Assembly (NCBI GenBank): GCA_025355745.1
Contig: JANXZA010000147.1
Coordinates: forward strand, 1-55,264
Length of the DNA stretch: 55,264 nucleotides
Source: Rhizobacter sp.
GTDB taxonomy: Bacteria > Pseudomonadota > Gammaproteobacteria > Burkholderiales > Burkholderiaceae_C
Reading direction: 5' to 3'
Position numbers and translations under genes: made by a program. Shown in pieces: positions 28,454 through 37,833 of the stretch; the stretch's first letter is position 1; every line of letters starts with the position of its first letter. A model generated the notes under the pieces. That model made no database searches. It was not told the origin of the DNA and saw only the letters and a list, made by a program, of their open reading frames with translations.

Positions 28454-28652
28454 GGGCTCCGTGTTCCTGCAGCGCTGATCGTCTGGCATCAGAACCATTT
28501 GTTTCAATCTTGGCGGTGGGGGGCCGGATTGGCAAGCAAAAAGCCGTCCGCGCCGCTCTGCTCCCCCTAGCTTGATGATATCCGCCCGCCCGCCGACAAA
28601 GGCTTCCCGCTGCGTGCTCCCCGCAGGCGTCGACAGGGGACCGAACCTGCGC

Positions 28653-28668
28653 TGGCACGGGATTCGCA
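28653..28668 (+). promoter_or_regulatory. Candidate sigma-54 promoter of the nitrate transporter
   Basis: TGGCAC (28653-28658) and TCGCA (28664-28668) place the invariant GG and GC exactly 10 bases apart, with one mismatch (TCGC for TTGC) to the -24/-12 consensus. It lies 68 bases before the transporter start. The rest of the 282-base gap shows no clear NtrC site. Confidence 0.45.
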
Positions 28669-28735
28669 TCGCACTCGGCATCGAAGCATTCCTCGACCCT
28701 GAAGGCTGCTCGCTCGCGCAAGGAATTCCGCTCCC

Positions 28736-29992
28736 ATGTCCACGTTCAAGACCTTCCTTCGAACCGGTCACGCGCCGACCCTGTTCGCCTCGTTCCTGTA
28801 CTTCACATTCTCGTGCTGCATCTGGGTCCTGAACGGGGCGATGGCGCCGTTCATCAGCGAGTCGTTCCAGCTCACCCCGGCGCAGAAAGGCCTGATGCTG
28901 TCGATCCCGATCTTCGCCGGCGCGTTGATGCGCTTTCCGCTCGGCGTGCTGGCCCAGTACATCGGGCGCAAGAAGGCCACGCTGGTCGAGATGGGGCTGA
29001 TTGCGGTGGCGCTGATGTTCGGTTTCTTCAGCGTCCACACCTTCAACGACCTGCTCGCGATGGGTGTGCTGCTGGGCATTGCCGGGGCCAGTTTCGGTGT
29101 CGCGCTGTCGCTGGGTTCGGGCTCGTTCCCGGCGCGCCACAAAGGCCTGGCGATGGGTCTGGTGGGCGCTGGAAACGTCGGCACCGCGTTGTCGGTGCTG
29201 GTGGCGCCGCCACTGGCCCAGGCCTTCGGCTGGCAATCGGTGTACGGCTTCGCGGCGGCGGCGATTGCCTTGCCGATGGTGGTGATGATCGTCTTCGCCG
29301 AGGAACCCTCCGACCGCGACCCCCACGCCGGCCTGCGCGAGCATGTGGCCTGCCTGTTCGAGAAGGACGGCTGGGCCTTCAGCCTGATCTACGCCGTGAC
29401 GTTCGGCGGCTTCATCGGCCTGGCGACCTTCCTGCCGACCTACTACTTCGACCAGTTCCATGTGAGCAAGGTGCAGGCCGGCCAGTTGACGATGCTGGCG
29501 GCCTTCATGGGCGCCAGCGTGCGCATCTTCGGCGGCTGGATTTCCGACCGCTGGGGCGGCATCAACACGCTCACTGCGGTGCTCGTCGGCGTCGCTGCAA
29601 CGCTGGTGCTGTGCGGCCTGAGCAGCGCCTCGCTGGCACTGACGACCCTGCTCTTCATCGCCTGCTTCGCGGCGCTGGGGGCCGGCAACGGCGCCCTGTT
29701 CCAGCTCGTGCCCTTGCGCTGGCCGCTCAGCACCGCAGTGGCGGGTTCGATGATCGGCGAGATCGGCGCGCTCGGCGGCGGGCTGGTGCCGAACGCGATG
29801 GGTTTGTCGAAGCAGTACACCGGCACCTACTTGTGGGGCTTCGTGCTCTTCGCCACCCTGGCGCTGCTGGTGCTGGTGATGATGCGGCGGATGCAGATCC
29901 GCTGGACCCGCACCTGGGCCGAACGCGGTGGGCGGGCCCGTACGGCGCCATCGCCGACCGACGCGCCGGTTTCATTGGCTCGGGCGAGGTAA
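28736..29992 (+). CDS. nasA: Nitrate/nitrite MFS transporter (NarK/NasA type)
   Basis: A 418-residue member of the nitrate/nitrite porter family with about 12 membrane helices. The nitrate signatures are seen as GLVGAGNVGTALS (around 140) and GAGNGALFQLVP (around 320). It imports nitrate for the reductases encoded downstream. It is convergent with the kinase-phosphatase gene, with repeat copy B in between. Confidence 0.92.
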   Translation: MSTFKTFLRTGHAPTLFASFLYFTFSCCIWVLNGAMAPFISESFQLTPAQKGLMLSIPIFAGALMRFPLGVLAQYIGRKKATLVEMGLIAVALMFGFFSVHTFNDLLAMGVLLGIAGASFGVALSLGSGSFPARHKGLAMGLVGAGNVGTALSVLVAPPLAQAFGWQSVYGFAAAAIALPMVVMIVFAEEPSDRDPHAGLREHVACLFEKDGWAFSLIYAVTFGGFIGLATFLPTYYFDQFHVSKVQAGQLTMLAAFMGASVRIFGGWISDRWGGINTLTAVLVGVAATLVLCGLSSASLALTTLLFIACFAALGAGNGALFQLVPLRWPLSTAVAGSMIGEIGALGGGLVPNAMGLSKQYTGTYLWGFVLFATLALLVLVMMRRMQIRWTRTWAERGGRARTAPSPTDAPVSLARAR

Positions 29993-30012
29993 ACCGGGCA
30001 AGAGACAGCTCG

Positions 30013-30126
30013 CGCACCGCAGAGGCGCAGAGTACGCAGAGGTACGCAGAGTGAATTCAAATGACTTGTCTTCTCTGCGATCCTCTGCGTCCTCTGCGTC
30101 CTCTGCGCCCCTGCGGTGGTGAGTTG
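30013..30126. repeat. Dispersed palindromic repeat, copy B
   Basis: An inverted repeat filling most of the convergent gap between the nitrate transporter and the kinase. Arms CACCGCAGAGGCGCAGAG (from 30015) and CTCTGCGCCCCTGCGGTG (to 30118) pair with one mismatch. The right arm contains tandem CTCTGCGTC units. Its last 16 bases are the exact reverse complement of the first 16 of copy A. It may act as a bidirectional terminator. Confidence 0.85.
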
Positions 30127-30153
30127 AATGCCTCCGTTCCGATCCTGTGAATC

Positions 30154-31881
30154 TCAGCGCGGCAGGAACAGCAGCCAGTAGATCAGCAGCAGGTTGAACA
30201 GCACCGACACGCCGAGGCCGATCTTCCACAGCGCGGTCGGGTCGCGCGCCAGCAGCGGCGTGTTCGGCACGGCCGAAAGCGGCCGCGAGGCGCCGCGTTC
30301 CAGCGCGAGCAGCAGTTCCTCGGCGGTCTCGAAGCGTTGCCTTGCGTCGCGGCCGACCGCCTTCAGCACGATGCGGTCGAGCCAGATCGGCACGTCCGGG
30401 CGCAGCCGCGATGGCGGCTTGGCATCGCGTCGGTAGCGCAGCTTCTGGTACGGCTCGATCTCGCCGTACGGCAGGTGGCCGGTGAGCAACTGGTACAGCG
30501 TGACGCCGAGCGCGAACAGGTCGGAGCCGGCGTCTGCCTGCGCCCCCTCCCACAGTTCAGGGCTCATGTAGCTCGGTGTGCCGGCGTGCAGGTCGCGCTG
30601 CTCGGCGGTCTCGTTGCCGGACAGCGCCACACCCAGGTCGAGCAGGCGCAGCTGGCCGTCGTCCCCCAAGTGCAGATTGGCAGGCTTGACGTCACGGTGC
30701 ACCACGCCGAGGCGGTGCAGGCTGCCCAGGCTGCGCGCGGCCGACAGGCCCCAGGCCACCACCTCGGCCACCGTCACGCCGGCCAGCCCGCGCTGCGCCC
30801 GCAGCCGCTCCAGCGTCTGACCGGAATGCCAGTCGAACAGCAGGTAGAACTCGGTCGCTGCGGGCACCGCATGCAGGCGCACGAAGCCTTCGTCAGCGCG
30901 CGCTCTGACCAGATCAGCGACGCGCTCGCCGAGCCACGCCTCATGCGCCAGCATTGCGCGTTCCTGCGGGTCGCTGGCGCGCGACGGGTGCAGCGTCTTC
31001 AGCGCCTTCAGCGCCGCGCTGGCCCCATCGCGCACCTGGTACAGCAGGTGCACACCGGTGTCGGCAACGATCGCGGTGACCACATGCCCGTCGATCGCAT
31101 CGCCGACCTTCATGCGCCGTGGCACCGGCAACAGGCGGCTGCGCAAGACCGCGTCCTGCAGCCGGCCGCGCATCAGGCTGAGCACACGCACGACCAGCGC
31201 CGTCGCGTTGTCTGGCGTGCCGGCCGCGAGCGCTGCCTGCACCAGCGCGGCACTCGCCTGCTGCGCACTGCCGGTTGAGGCGAGCGCGAGGATGCGGGCC
31301 TCGCTCAGCTTGCCCCAGGCACCGTCGGAGAGCAGCACGAAGCTGTCGCCGAGGTGCAGATCGCCTTGCAGGTAATCAACACGCACCGCGTCGTCCAGGC
31401 CCATCGCGCGGGTCAGGCGGCTGCGCAGGTCGGGGTGGTCGAGGGCGTGGTCCTGCGTCAGGCGGCGGCATTCGCGCGTCTCGGGCGAGTCGCCGCGCAG
31501 CAGGTAGGCACGGGTGTCGCCGACATGCGCGAGCGTCCAGGTCTGGCCGCGCAGCGCCACCGCCGTCAAGGTGCTCATCGCCGCCGCCGTGCCGCGCCGG
31601 TTGTGGGCGACGAGCCAGCTGTTGTGCGCGCCGATGACGCGATCGAGCACCACCGAGGTGTCCCAGGTGGCGGGGGCGGCGAAGAAGTCTTCGACCAGCG
31701 ACATCACGCTGGTCTGCGCCGCCATCCGGCCTTCGCCGCCCGCCGACACACCATCGGCGATGGCCGCGATCACGCCCAGCGATTCCTCGCCCTCGGGGTA
31801 GCGCATCGCGGCCGCGAAATCCTCGTTCAGCGGGCGCGGACCGCGCTCGCTGGCGTGGCCGATATCGACGTCGAAGCTCAT
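30154..31881 (-). CDS. PP2C phosphatase-Ser/Thr protein kinase fusion
   Basis: A 575-residue bifunctional signalling protein. Residues 1-235 form a PP2C phosphatase with metal-binding acids D21, D43, D186 and D224 (LNEDF, ADGVSAGG, LSDGAWG, TPDNATA). Residues 260-540 form a Hanks-type kinase with the ATP lysine near 292 (AALKALK), HRDVKPAN at 395-402 and DLG in place of DFG at 415-417; the glycine-rich loop is poorly conserved. A single membrane helix ends the protein (about 552-573), so it is anchored facing the cytoplasm. It lies between the nitrate transporter and nirB, in opposite direction. Its substrate is unknown; control of nitrate assimilation is inferred from context. Confidence 0.92.
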   Translation of the reverse strand: MSFDVDIGHASERGPRPLNEDFAAAMRYPEGEESLGVIAAIADGVSAGGEGRMAAQTSVMSLVEDFFAAPATWDTSVVLDRVIGAHNSWLVAHNRRGTAAAMSTLTAVALRGQTWTLAHVGDTRAYLLRGDSPETRECRRLTQDHALDHPDLRSRLTRAMGLDDAVRVDYLQGDLHLGDSFVLLSDGAWGKLSEARILALASTGSAQQASAALVQAALAAGTPDNATALVVRVLSLMRGRLQDAVLRSRLLPVPRRMKVGDAIDGHVVTAIVADTGVHLLYQVRDGASAALKALKTLHPSRASDPQERAMLAHEAWLGERVADLVRARADEGFVRLHAVPAATEFYLLFDWHSGQTLERLRAQRGLAGVTVAEVVAWGLSAARSLGSLHRLGVVHRDVKPANLHLGDDGQLRLLDLGVALSGNETAEQRDLHAGTPSYMSPELWEGAQADAGSDLFALGVTLYQLLTGHLPYGEIEPYQKLRYRRDAKPPSRLRPDVPIWLDRIVLKAVGRDARQRFETAEELLLALERGASRPLSAVPNTPLLARDPTALWKIGLGVSVLFNLLLIYWLLFLPR

Positions 31882-31899
31882 GAAAGTCTTGGGTGCAAA

Positions 31900-31916
31900 A
31901 ACACCGATACGGTGCG
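31900..31916 (+). promoter_or_regulatory. NtrC-like palindrome upstream of nirB
   Basis: AACACCGATACGGTGCG has the arms CACC and GGTGC with 5-base centre spacing, close to the NtrC enhancer pattern TGCACC-N5-GGTGCA. It lies about 92 bases before the candidate sigma-54 promoter of nirB, a suitable enhancer distance, and 19 bases upstream of the divergent kinase start. Confidence 0.5.
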
Positions 31917-32007
31917 CCGCGCAGTGGCAGTGTGACGCAGCAAGCAAGATTCCTGCGCGCTGCTGGTGCGAATGGCACCGCCGTGCGACACGCAGGCGCG
32001 GCGCGGC

Positions 32008-32023
32008 TGGCACCGCGCTTGCT
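32008..32023 (+). promoter_or_regulatory. Candidate sigma-54 promoter of nirB
   Basis: TGGCACCGCGCTTGCT matches the -24/-12 consensus at every strongly conserved base, with GG and GC separated by 10 bases. The start point would fall near 32035, about 35 bases before the nirB ATG. Confidence 0.6.
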
Positions 32024-32068
32024 GTTCATTCCGGCGTCGCTGCGCGCAACGCGGCCGGAGAGTCCTGC

Positions 32069-34576
32069 ATGAAGAAGATGAAACTCGTGATGATCGGCAA
32101 CGGCATGGCCGGGGTGCGCACGCTCGAAGAGCTGTTGAAGATGGCGCCCGACATGTACGACATCGCGGTGTTCGGCGCCGAGCCGCACCCGAACTACAAC
32201 CGCATCCTGCTCAGCCCGGTGCTGGCCGGCGAGCAGACGCTGGCCGAAATCGTGCTGAACCCGCTCAGCTGGTACGAGGAACACCACATCACGCTGCACC
32301 TGGGCAAGAAGGTCGTCGAGGTGAACCGGCGGCGCCGCGTCGTCGTCGCCGAAGACGGCACCGAAGAGCCCTACGACCGGCTGCTGATGTGCACCGGCTC
32401 GAACCCGTTCATCCCGCCGATGCCAGGCAAGGACCTCGAAGGCGTGATCGCCTATCGCGACATCCACGACACCAACACGATGATCGCGGCGGCCGCGAAG
32501 TACCGGCACGCGGTCGTCATCGGCGGCGGCCTGCTCGGCCTGGAGGCGGCGAACGGCCTGATGCTGCGCGGCATGCAGGTGACCGTGGTGCACCTGATGC
32601 CGTGGCTGATGGAGCGCCAGCTCGACGACGTGGCCGGCAAGTTGCTGCAGAAGTCGCTCGAAGACAGGGGCCTGAAGTTCCTGATCGGCGCGCAGACGCA
32701 GGCGCTGATCGGCGACGAGGACGGCAGGGCTGACGGGGCGGACACGCCCCGGGGGCGAGTCAGGGCCGTTCAGTTCAAGGACGGCGCGGAGATTCCGGCC
32801 GACCTGGTCGTGATGGCCGTCGGCATCCGCCCGAACACCGAGCTGGCGCTGAAGATGGGCCTGTACTGCGGGCCGCAGAACCGCGGCGGCATCGTGGTCG
32901 ACGACACGATGCAGACAGTCACCGACCCGCGCATTTACTCGGTCGGCGAATGCGCCTCGCACCGCGGCACGGTGTATGGCCTGGTGGCACCGCTGTTCGA
33001 GCAGGGCAAGGTCTGCGCCACGCACCTGGCGCAGTTCGGCATCGGCCGTTATCAAGGCTCGTTGACCTCGACCAAGCTGAAGGTCACCGGCATCGACCTG
33101 TTCTCGGCCGGCAACTTCATGGGCAAGGCCTCGGGCCGCCCCGAAGACGCCGACTGCGAAGAGATCGTCATGAGCGACCCCTTCGGCGGCGTCTACAAGA
33201 AGCTGATCATCAAGGACGACAAGCTGGTCGGCGCCTGCATGTACGGCGACACCGTCGATGGCTCTTGGTACTTCAAGCTCCTGCGCGAAGGCCGCACCGT
33301 GCACGACATCCGCGACAAGCTGATGTTCGGCCAACTGACGTCAGAGCGCAACATTGGCGACACCGGCCACGAGGGCCACAGCAAGGCCGCAGCGATGGCC
33401 GATGTCGACGAGGTCTGCGGCTGCAACGGCGTCACCAAGGGCACGATCTGCAAGGCCATCAAGGAGAAGGGCCTGTTCACGATCGAGGAGGTGAAAAAGC
33501 ACACCAAGGCCAGCGCCTCGTGTGGCTCGTGCACCGGCCTGGTCGAGCAACTGCTGATGTTCACCGCCGGCGGCGACTACTCGAAGGCGCCGACCAGGAA
33601 GGCGATGTGCGCCTGCACCGACGCGAGCCATCAGGACGTGCGCGATGCGGTGCGCAAGGAGCACTTCCTCACCATCGCCAGCGTCTACGAGACGATGGCC
33701 TGGCGCACGCCGAACGGCTGCGCGAGCTGCCGCCCGGCCGTCAACTACTACCTCATCAGCACCTGGCCGAAGGAAGCGCTCGACGACCCGCAGAGCCGCT
33801 TCATCAACGAGCGCAGCCACGCCAACATCCAGAAGGACGGCACCTATTCGGTGATCCCGCGGATGTGGGGCGGCGAAACCACGTCGAGCGAATTGCGGCG
33901 CATTGCCGACGTGGTCGACAAGTACAAGATCCCGACCGTGAAGGTCACCGGCGGCCAGCGCATCGACCTGCTGGGTGTGAAGAAGGAAGACCTGGTGAAC
34001 GTGTGGAAAGACATCGGCATGCCGTCCGGCCACGCCTATGCAAAAGCGCTGCGCACCGTGAAGACCTGCGTGGGCAGCGAGTGGTGCCGCTTCGGCACCC
34101 AGGACAGCACTCAGTTGGGCAAGGACCTGGAGCGCGCGATGTGGCGCATGTACGCGCCGCACAAGGTCAAGTTCGCTGTCAGCGGTTGCCCGCGCAACTG
34201 CGCCGAATCGGGCATCAAGGATGTGGGCATCATCGGCGTCGACTCGGGCTGGGAGATGTACGTCGGCGGCAACGGCGGCATCAAGACCGAGGTCGCGCAG
34301 TTCTTCGTCAAGCTGAAGACGGCCGAGGAAGTGCTCGAATACACCGGCGCGTTCTGCCAGCTCTACCGCGAGGAAGGCTGGTACCAGGAGCGCACCGTGC
34401 ACTACATCAGCCGGGTCGGCCTGGACCATGTGAAGAAGAAGGTGCTCGACGACGCGGCCGGCCGCAAGGCGCTGTGGGCGCGCCTGCAGTTCGCGCTCGA
34501 CGGCGAACCCGATCCGTGGTTCGAGTTCGACAAGGCGGCGGTCGACACGCGGCAGTTCGAGGCGTTGGCGTCGTGA
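32069..34576 (+). CDS. nirB: Assimilatory nitrite reductase large subunit
   Basis: An 835-residue NAD(P)H-dependent siroheme nitrite reductase reducing nitrite to ammonium. An N-terminal FAD domain begins VMIGNGMAGVRTLEEL, with a second nucleotide motif VVIGGGLLGLEAA. A BFD [2Fe-2S] region follows (VCGCNGVTKGTIC, ASCGSCTGLVEQ). The siroheme/[4Fe-4S] ligands are in CVGSEWCRFG and SGCPRNCAES (C-x5-C, C-x3-C). An in-frame upstream extension to 31880 is low-quality sequence; ATG at 32069 fits the family. It works with NirD. Confidence 0.96.
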   Translation: MKKMKLVMIGNGMAGVRTLEELLKMAPDMYDIAVFGAEPHPNYNRILLSPVLAGEQTLAEIVLNPLSWYEEHHITLHLGKKVVEVNRRRRVVVAEDGTEEPYDRLLMCTGSNPFIPPMPGKDLEGVIAYRDIHDTNTMIAAAAKYRHAVVIGGGLLGLEAANGLMLRGMQVTVVHLMPWLMERQLDDVAGKLLQKSLEDRGLKFLIGAQTQALIGDEDGRADGADTPRGRVRAVQFKDGAEIPADLVVMAVGIRPNTELALKMGLYCGPQNRGGIVVDDTMQTVTDPRIYSVGECASHRGTVYGLVAPLFEQGKVCATHLAQFGIGRYQGSLTSTKLKVTGIDLFSAGNFMGKASGRPEDADCEEIVMSDPFGGVYKKLIIKDDKLVGACMYGDTVDGSWYFKLLREGRTVHDIRDKLMFGQLTSERNIGDTGHEGHSKAAAMADVDEVCGCNGVTKGTICKAIKEKGLFTIEEVKKHTKASASCGSCTGLVEQLLMFTAGGDYSKAPTRKAMCACTDASHQDVRDAVRKEHFLTIASVYETMAWRTPNGCASCRPAVNYYLISTWPKEALDDPQSRFINERSHANIQKDGTYSVIPRMWGGETTSSELRRIADVVDKYKIPTVKVTGGQRIDLLGVKKEDLVNVWKDIGMPSGHAYAKALRTVKTCVGSEWCRFGTQDSTQLGKDLERAMWRMYAPHKVKFAVSGCPRNCAESGIKDVGIIGVDSGWEMYVGGNGGIKTEVAQFFVKLKTAEEVLEYTGAFCQLYREEGWYQERTVHYISRVGLDHVKKKVLDDAAGRKALWARLQFALDGEPDPWFEFDKAAVDTRQFEALAS

Positions 34577-34634
34577 TGCGGCGCTCCGTCGGCACCGCCG
34601 CAATCAGCACCGCCCCCGGTGACTGGAACGCCCC

Positions 34635-34991
34635 ATGAGCCAATGGAAATCCGTCTGCCGCATCGAGGACATTCCGGTCCTCGGCGCGCGCCGCATCCAG
34701 CGCAACAACGCCGTCGCCGTGGCGGTGTTCCGCACCGCCGACGACACGGTGTTCGCGCTGCTCGACCGTTGCCCGCACAAGGGCGGACCGCTGAGCCAGG
34801 GCATCGTCTTCGGCGAAAGCGTCGCCTGCCCGCTGCACAACTGGACCATCGGCCTGGCCGACGGCTGCGCGCGCTCGCCCGACGAAGGCTGCACGCCGCA
34901 CTTCAGCATCAAGGTCGACGCCGGCGTCGTGCACCTCGACCTTGATGAGTTGAACAGCATCGCACTCGGCGAGGTGTCGGCTGCGACATGA
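34635..34991 (+). CDS. nirD: Nitrite reductase small subunit (Rieske)
   Basis: A 118-residue Rieske-like protein. Unlike many NirD proteins it keeps the full cluster ligands C46-x-H48 (RCPHKGG) and C65-x2-H68 (CPLHNW), so a [2Fe-2S] centre is likely. It partners NirB. The stop overlaps the start of the nitrate reductase gene (ATGA). Confidence 0.94.
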   Translation: MSQWKSVCRIEDIPVLGARRIQRNNAVAVAVFRTADDTVFALLDRCPHKGGPLSQGIVFGESVACPLHNWTIGLADGCARSPDEGCTPHFSIKVDAGVVHLDLDELNSIALGEVSAAT

Positions 34992-37810
34992 GTGATTCGG
35001 CCGCGGCGCGGCAAGACACCCGCTCGACCTGCCCGTACTGCGGTGTCGGCTGCGGCGTGATTATCGAATCGCAGGACGGCCAGATCAGCGGCGTGCGCGG
35101 CGACCCCGATCACCCGGCCAACTTTGGCCGGCTGTGCACCAAGGGCAGCACCTTGCACCTGACCGCGGCCCACACGATCGCGATGCGCACGCGGCTGTTG
35201 CAGCCGCAACTGCGCGAGCGCCGCGACGCGCCCCGCAAGGTGGTCGGCTGGGACCATGCGCTGGGCACCGCAACAACCCGCTTCGCCGACATCATCTGCG
35301 CGCACGGCCCGGACGCGGTCGGCTTCTACCTCTCGGGCCAGTTGCTGACCGAGGACTACTACGTCTTCAACAAGCTCGCCAAAGGCCTGATCGGCACGAA
35401 CAACGTCGACACCAATTCGCGCCTGTGCATGAGCAGCGCGGTGGCCGGCTACAAGGCCACGCTCGGCGCCGACGCGCCGCCCGCCTGCTACGACGATCTG
35501 CAACACGCCGCGACCCTGTTCATCGCCGGCTCGAACACCGCCTTCGCGCACCCGATCCTGTTTCGCCGCATCGAAGACGCGAAGCGCGCCAACCCGGCGC
35601 TGCGCACCATCGTCGTCGACCCGCGCCGCACCGAGACGGCCGACGCCGCCGACCTGTTCCTGCAAATCCTGCCCGGCACCGACGTGGCCCTGTTCAACGC
35701 CATGCTGCATGTGATGCTGTGGGAAGGCTGGGTCGACAGCGCCTACATCGCGGCGCACACCAGCGGCTTCGACGCGTTGCGCTCGCGCGTGCGCGACTTC
35801 TACCCGAAGGAGACGGCCGCGCTGTGCGGCATCAAGGAGGCCGACCTGATTCAGGCTGCGAAGTGGTTCGCCGGGCTCGACACACCAGCCACTGCCGGCG
35901 CTGCGAACGCAGCCCGCCAGCCCGTGCTGTCGCTCTACTGCCAAGGCCTGAACCAGAGCCATGCCGGCACCGCGAAGAACGCCGCGTTGATCAACTTGCA
36001 CCTCGCCACCGGCCAGATCGGCAAGCCCGGCGCCGGGCCGTTTTCGCTCACCGGCCAGCCGAACGCGATGGGCGGGCGCGAGGTCGGCGGGCTGGCGAAT
36101 CTGCTTGGCGCGCATCGGGACCTGGCGAACCCTGCACACCGCGCCGAGGTGGCGCGCCTGTGGGGCGTGGACGACGTGCCGGCCCAGCCCGGCAAGACGG
36201 CGATCGAGATGTTCGAGGCCGCCGCCGATGGCCAGATCAAGGCGCTGTGGATCGCCTGCACGAATCCGGCGCAGTCGATGCCGAACGCGAATGCGGTGCG
36301 CCGCGCACTGGAGCGCGCCGAGTTCGTCGTCGTGCAGGAAGCCTTCGCGACCACGGCCACCTGCACCTACGCCGACCTGCTGCTGCCGGCCTCGACCTGG
36401 GGCGAGAAGGATGGCACGGTGACGAACAGCGAGCGCCGCATCAGCCGCGTGCGCGCCGCCGTGCCGGCGGCCGGCGAGGCGCGTGACGACTGGCGCATCG
36501 CGGCCGAATTCGCACGCCGCCTCGAGACCGTGCTGCGGCCCGAGCGGCGCAGCGGCTTTGCGCACACCACGCCCGAAGCGGTGTGGAACGAACACCGCGA
36601 ATCGACCCGCGGGCGCGACCTCGACATCACCGGCCTGAGCTACGCAATCCTCGACCTCGGCGCCCAGCAGTGGCCAATGCCCGAAGGCGCTTCGATCGGC
36701 AAGGCGCGCCTGTACCAAGACGGCGTGTTCCCGACCGCCGATGGCCGCGCCCGCTTCGCCGACACGCCCTACGTACCGCTGGCCGAGCCGCGCGACGTGC
36801 GCTACCCGTTCTCGCTCAACACCGGTCGGCTGCGCGACCAGTGGCACGGCATGAGCCGCACCGGCACGATTGGCCGCCTGTTCGGCCATGTGCCCGAGCC
36901 GGCCATCGACATGCACGCGCAGGACATGGACCGGCTCGGGCTCAACGAAGGCGATCTGGTGCAGGTCACGTCAAGGCGCGGCTCGATCGTGCTGCCGGCC
37001 CGCGCCAGCGAACAGGTCGGCCTGGCGCAAAGCTTCATCGCGATGCACTGGGGCGACGAGTTCCTGTCCGGCAGCACGAGCACCGGCGAGCGCATCGCCG
37101 GCGTGAATGCGCTCACCTCGCCGGCGTACTGCCCGAGCAGCAAGCAGCCCGAGTTGAAGCACACGGCCTTGAAGATCCTGAAGGCCGAACTGCCGTGGCG
37201 GCTGCTGTGCGTGGCGTGGCTTTCGACTGAAGAAGCAGCGCAGGCGCGCGAGCTGTTGAAGGGGCTGATGCCGGCGTTCCAGTTTGCCGCCTGCGTGCCG
37301 TTCGGCCGCGAACGCGCGGGCGTGCTGTTCCGCGCTGCAGCGCACGAGGCAGCGCCCGAAGAATTGCTGACGAAGATCGAAGGCATCCTTGGCTTGAGCG
37401 CATCCGGCGTGCTGCACTATGCCGACAAGCGGCGCGGTCAGCGCCGCAGCATGCGCGTGGTCAAGGCCGGCAGCGAGACGCGTCTCGAAGGCTTCCTGCT
37501 GGCCGGCGACATCAGCGCCGAAGCCTGGATCAAGCCGCTGCTTCAGGACGAATTGCCGGCCCAGGCTTACGGCCGCTTGCTGCTCGTCCCCGGCGCCAGG
37601 GCACCGGTGGCCGTGGCCGCGCGCGGCAAGCAGGTCTGCAGTTGCTTCGACGTGAGCGAAGGCCAGATCCACACCGCGCTGCCGGCCTGCACCGGCACGC
37701 CCGATGCGAAACTGCTGCAACTGCAGGAGCGGCTCCGGTGCGGCACCCACTGCGGCTCCTGCGTGCCCGAACTGAAGCGCCTCGTTCGGCTCGGGCAACG
37801 GGTGGCTTGA
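34988..37810 (+). CDS. nasC: Assimilatory nitrate reductase, molybdopterin catalytic subunit
   Basis: A 940-residue molybdenum bis-MGD enzyme reducing nitrate to nitrite in the cytoplasm. The N-terminal [4Fe-4S] ligands are in CPYCGVGCG with RLCTKG. MGD-binding segments include NTNNVDTNSRLCMSS (seen as NNVDTNSRLCMS), the FIAGSNTAFAHP region and NTGRLRDQWHGMSRTG near residue 610. The C-terminus has an added BFD-type [2Fe-2S] domain (CSCFDVSEGQIHTAL, CGTHCGSCVPELKRL), typical of NasA/NasC fed by NADH or ferredoxin. It is translated directly after nirD. Gene names differ between species. Confidence 0.94.
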   Translation: MSDSAAARQDTRSTCPYCGVGCGVIIESQDGQISGVRGDPDHPANFGRLCTKGSTLHLTAAHTIAMRTRLLQPQLRERRDAPRKVVGWDHALGTATTRFADIICAHGPDAVGFYLSGQLLTEDYYVFNKLAKGLIGTNNVDTNSRLCMSSAVAGYKATLGADAPPACYDDLQHAATLFIAGSNTAFAHPILFRRIEDAKRANPALRTIVVDPRRTETADAADLFLQILPGTDVALFNAMLHVMLWEGWVDSAYIAAHTSGFDALRSRVRDFYPKETAALCGIKEADLIQAAKWFAGLDTPATAGAANAARQPVLSLYCQGLNQSHAGTAKNAALINLHLATGQIGKPGAGPFSLTGQPNAMGGREVGGLANLLGAHRDLANPAHRAEVARLWGVDDVPAQPGKTAIEMFEAAADGQIKALWIACTNPAQSMPNANAVRRALERAEFVVVQEAFATTATCTYADLLLPASTWGEKDGTVTNSERRISRVRAAVPAAGEARDDWRIAAEFARRLETVLRPERRSGFAHTTPEAVWNEHRESTRGRDLDITGLSYAILDLGAQQWPMPEGASIGKARLYQDGVFPTADGRARFADTPYVPLAEPRDVRYPFSLNTGRLRDQWHGMSRTGTIGRLFGHVPEPAIDMHAQDMDRLGLNEGDLVQVTSRRGSIVLPARASEQVGLAQSFIAMHWGDEFLSGSTSTGERIAGVNALTSPAYCPSSKQPELKHTALKILKAELPWRLLCVAWLSTEEAAQARELLKGLMPAFQFAACVPFGRERAGVLFRAAAHEAAPEELLTKIEGILGLSASGVLHYADKRRGQRRSMRVVKAGSETRLEGFLLAGDISAEAWIKPLLQDELPAQAYGRLLLVPGARAPVAVAARGKQVCSCFDVSEGQIHTALPACTGTPDAKLLQLQERLRCGTHCGSCVPELKRLVRLGQRVA

Positions 37811-37833
37811 CTCGGGAGGGCTTTGAATTCAAT

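Noticed and set aside
28454-28735. An NtrC palindrome before the nitrate transporter
   Set aside because: No pair of GCACC/GGTGC arms at proper spacing was found in this stretch.
31882-32068. A NasR/NasT-type antitermination leader before nirB
   Set aside because: No convincing paired hexaloop hairpins plus terminator were found, and no ANTAR regulator gene is present; the sigma-54 promoter explains the region better.
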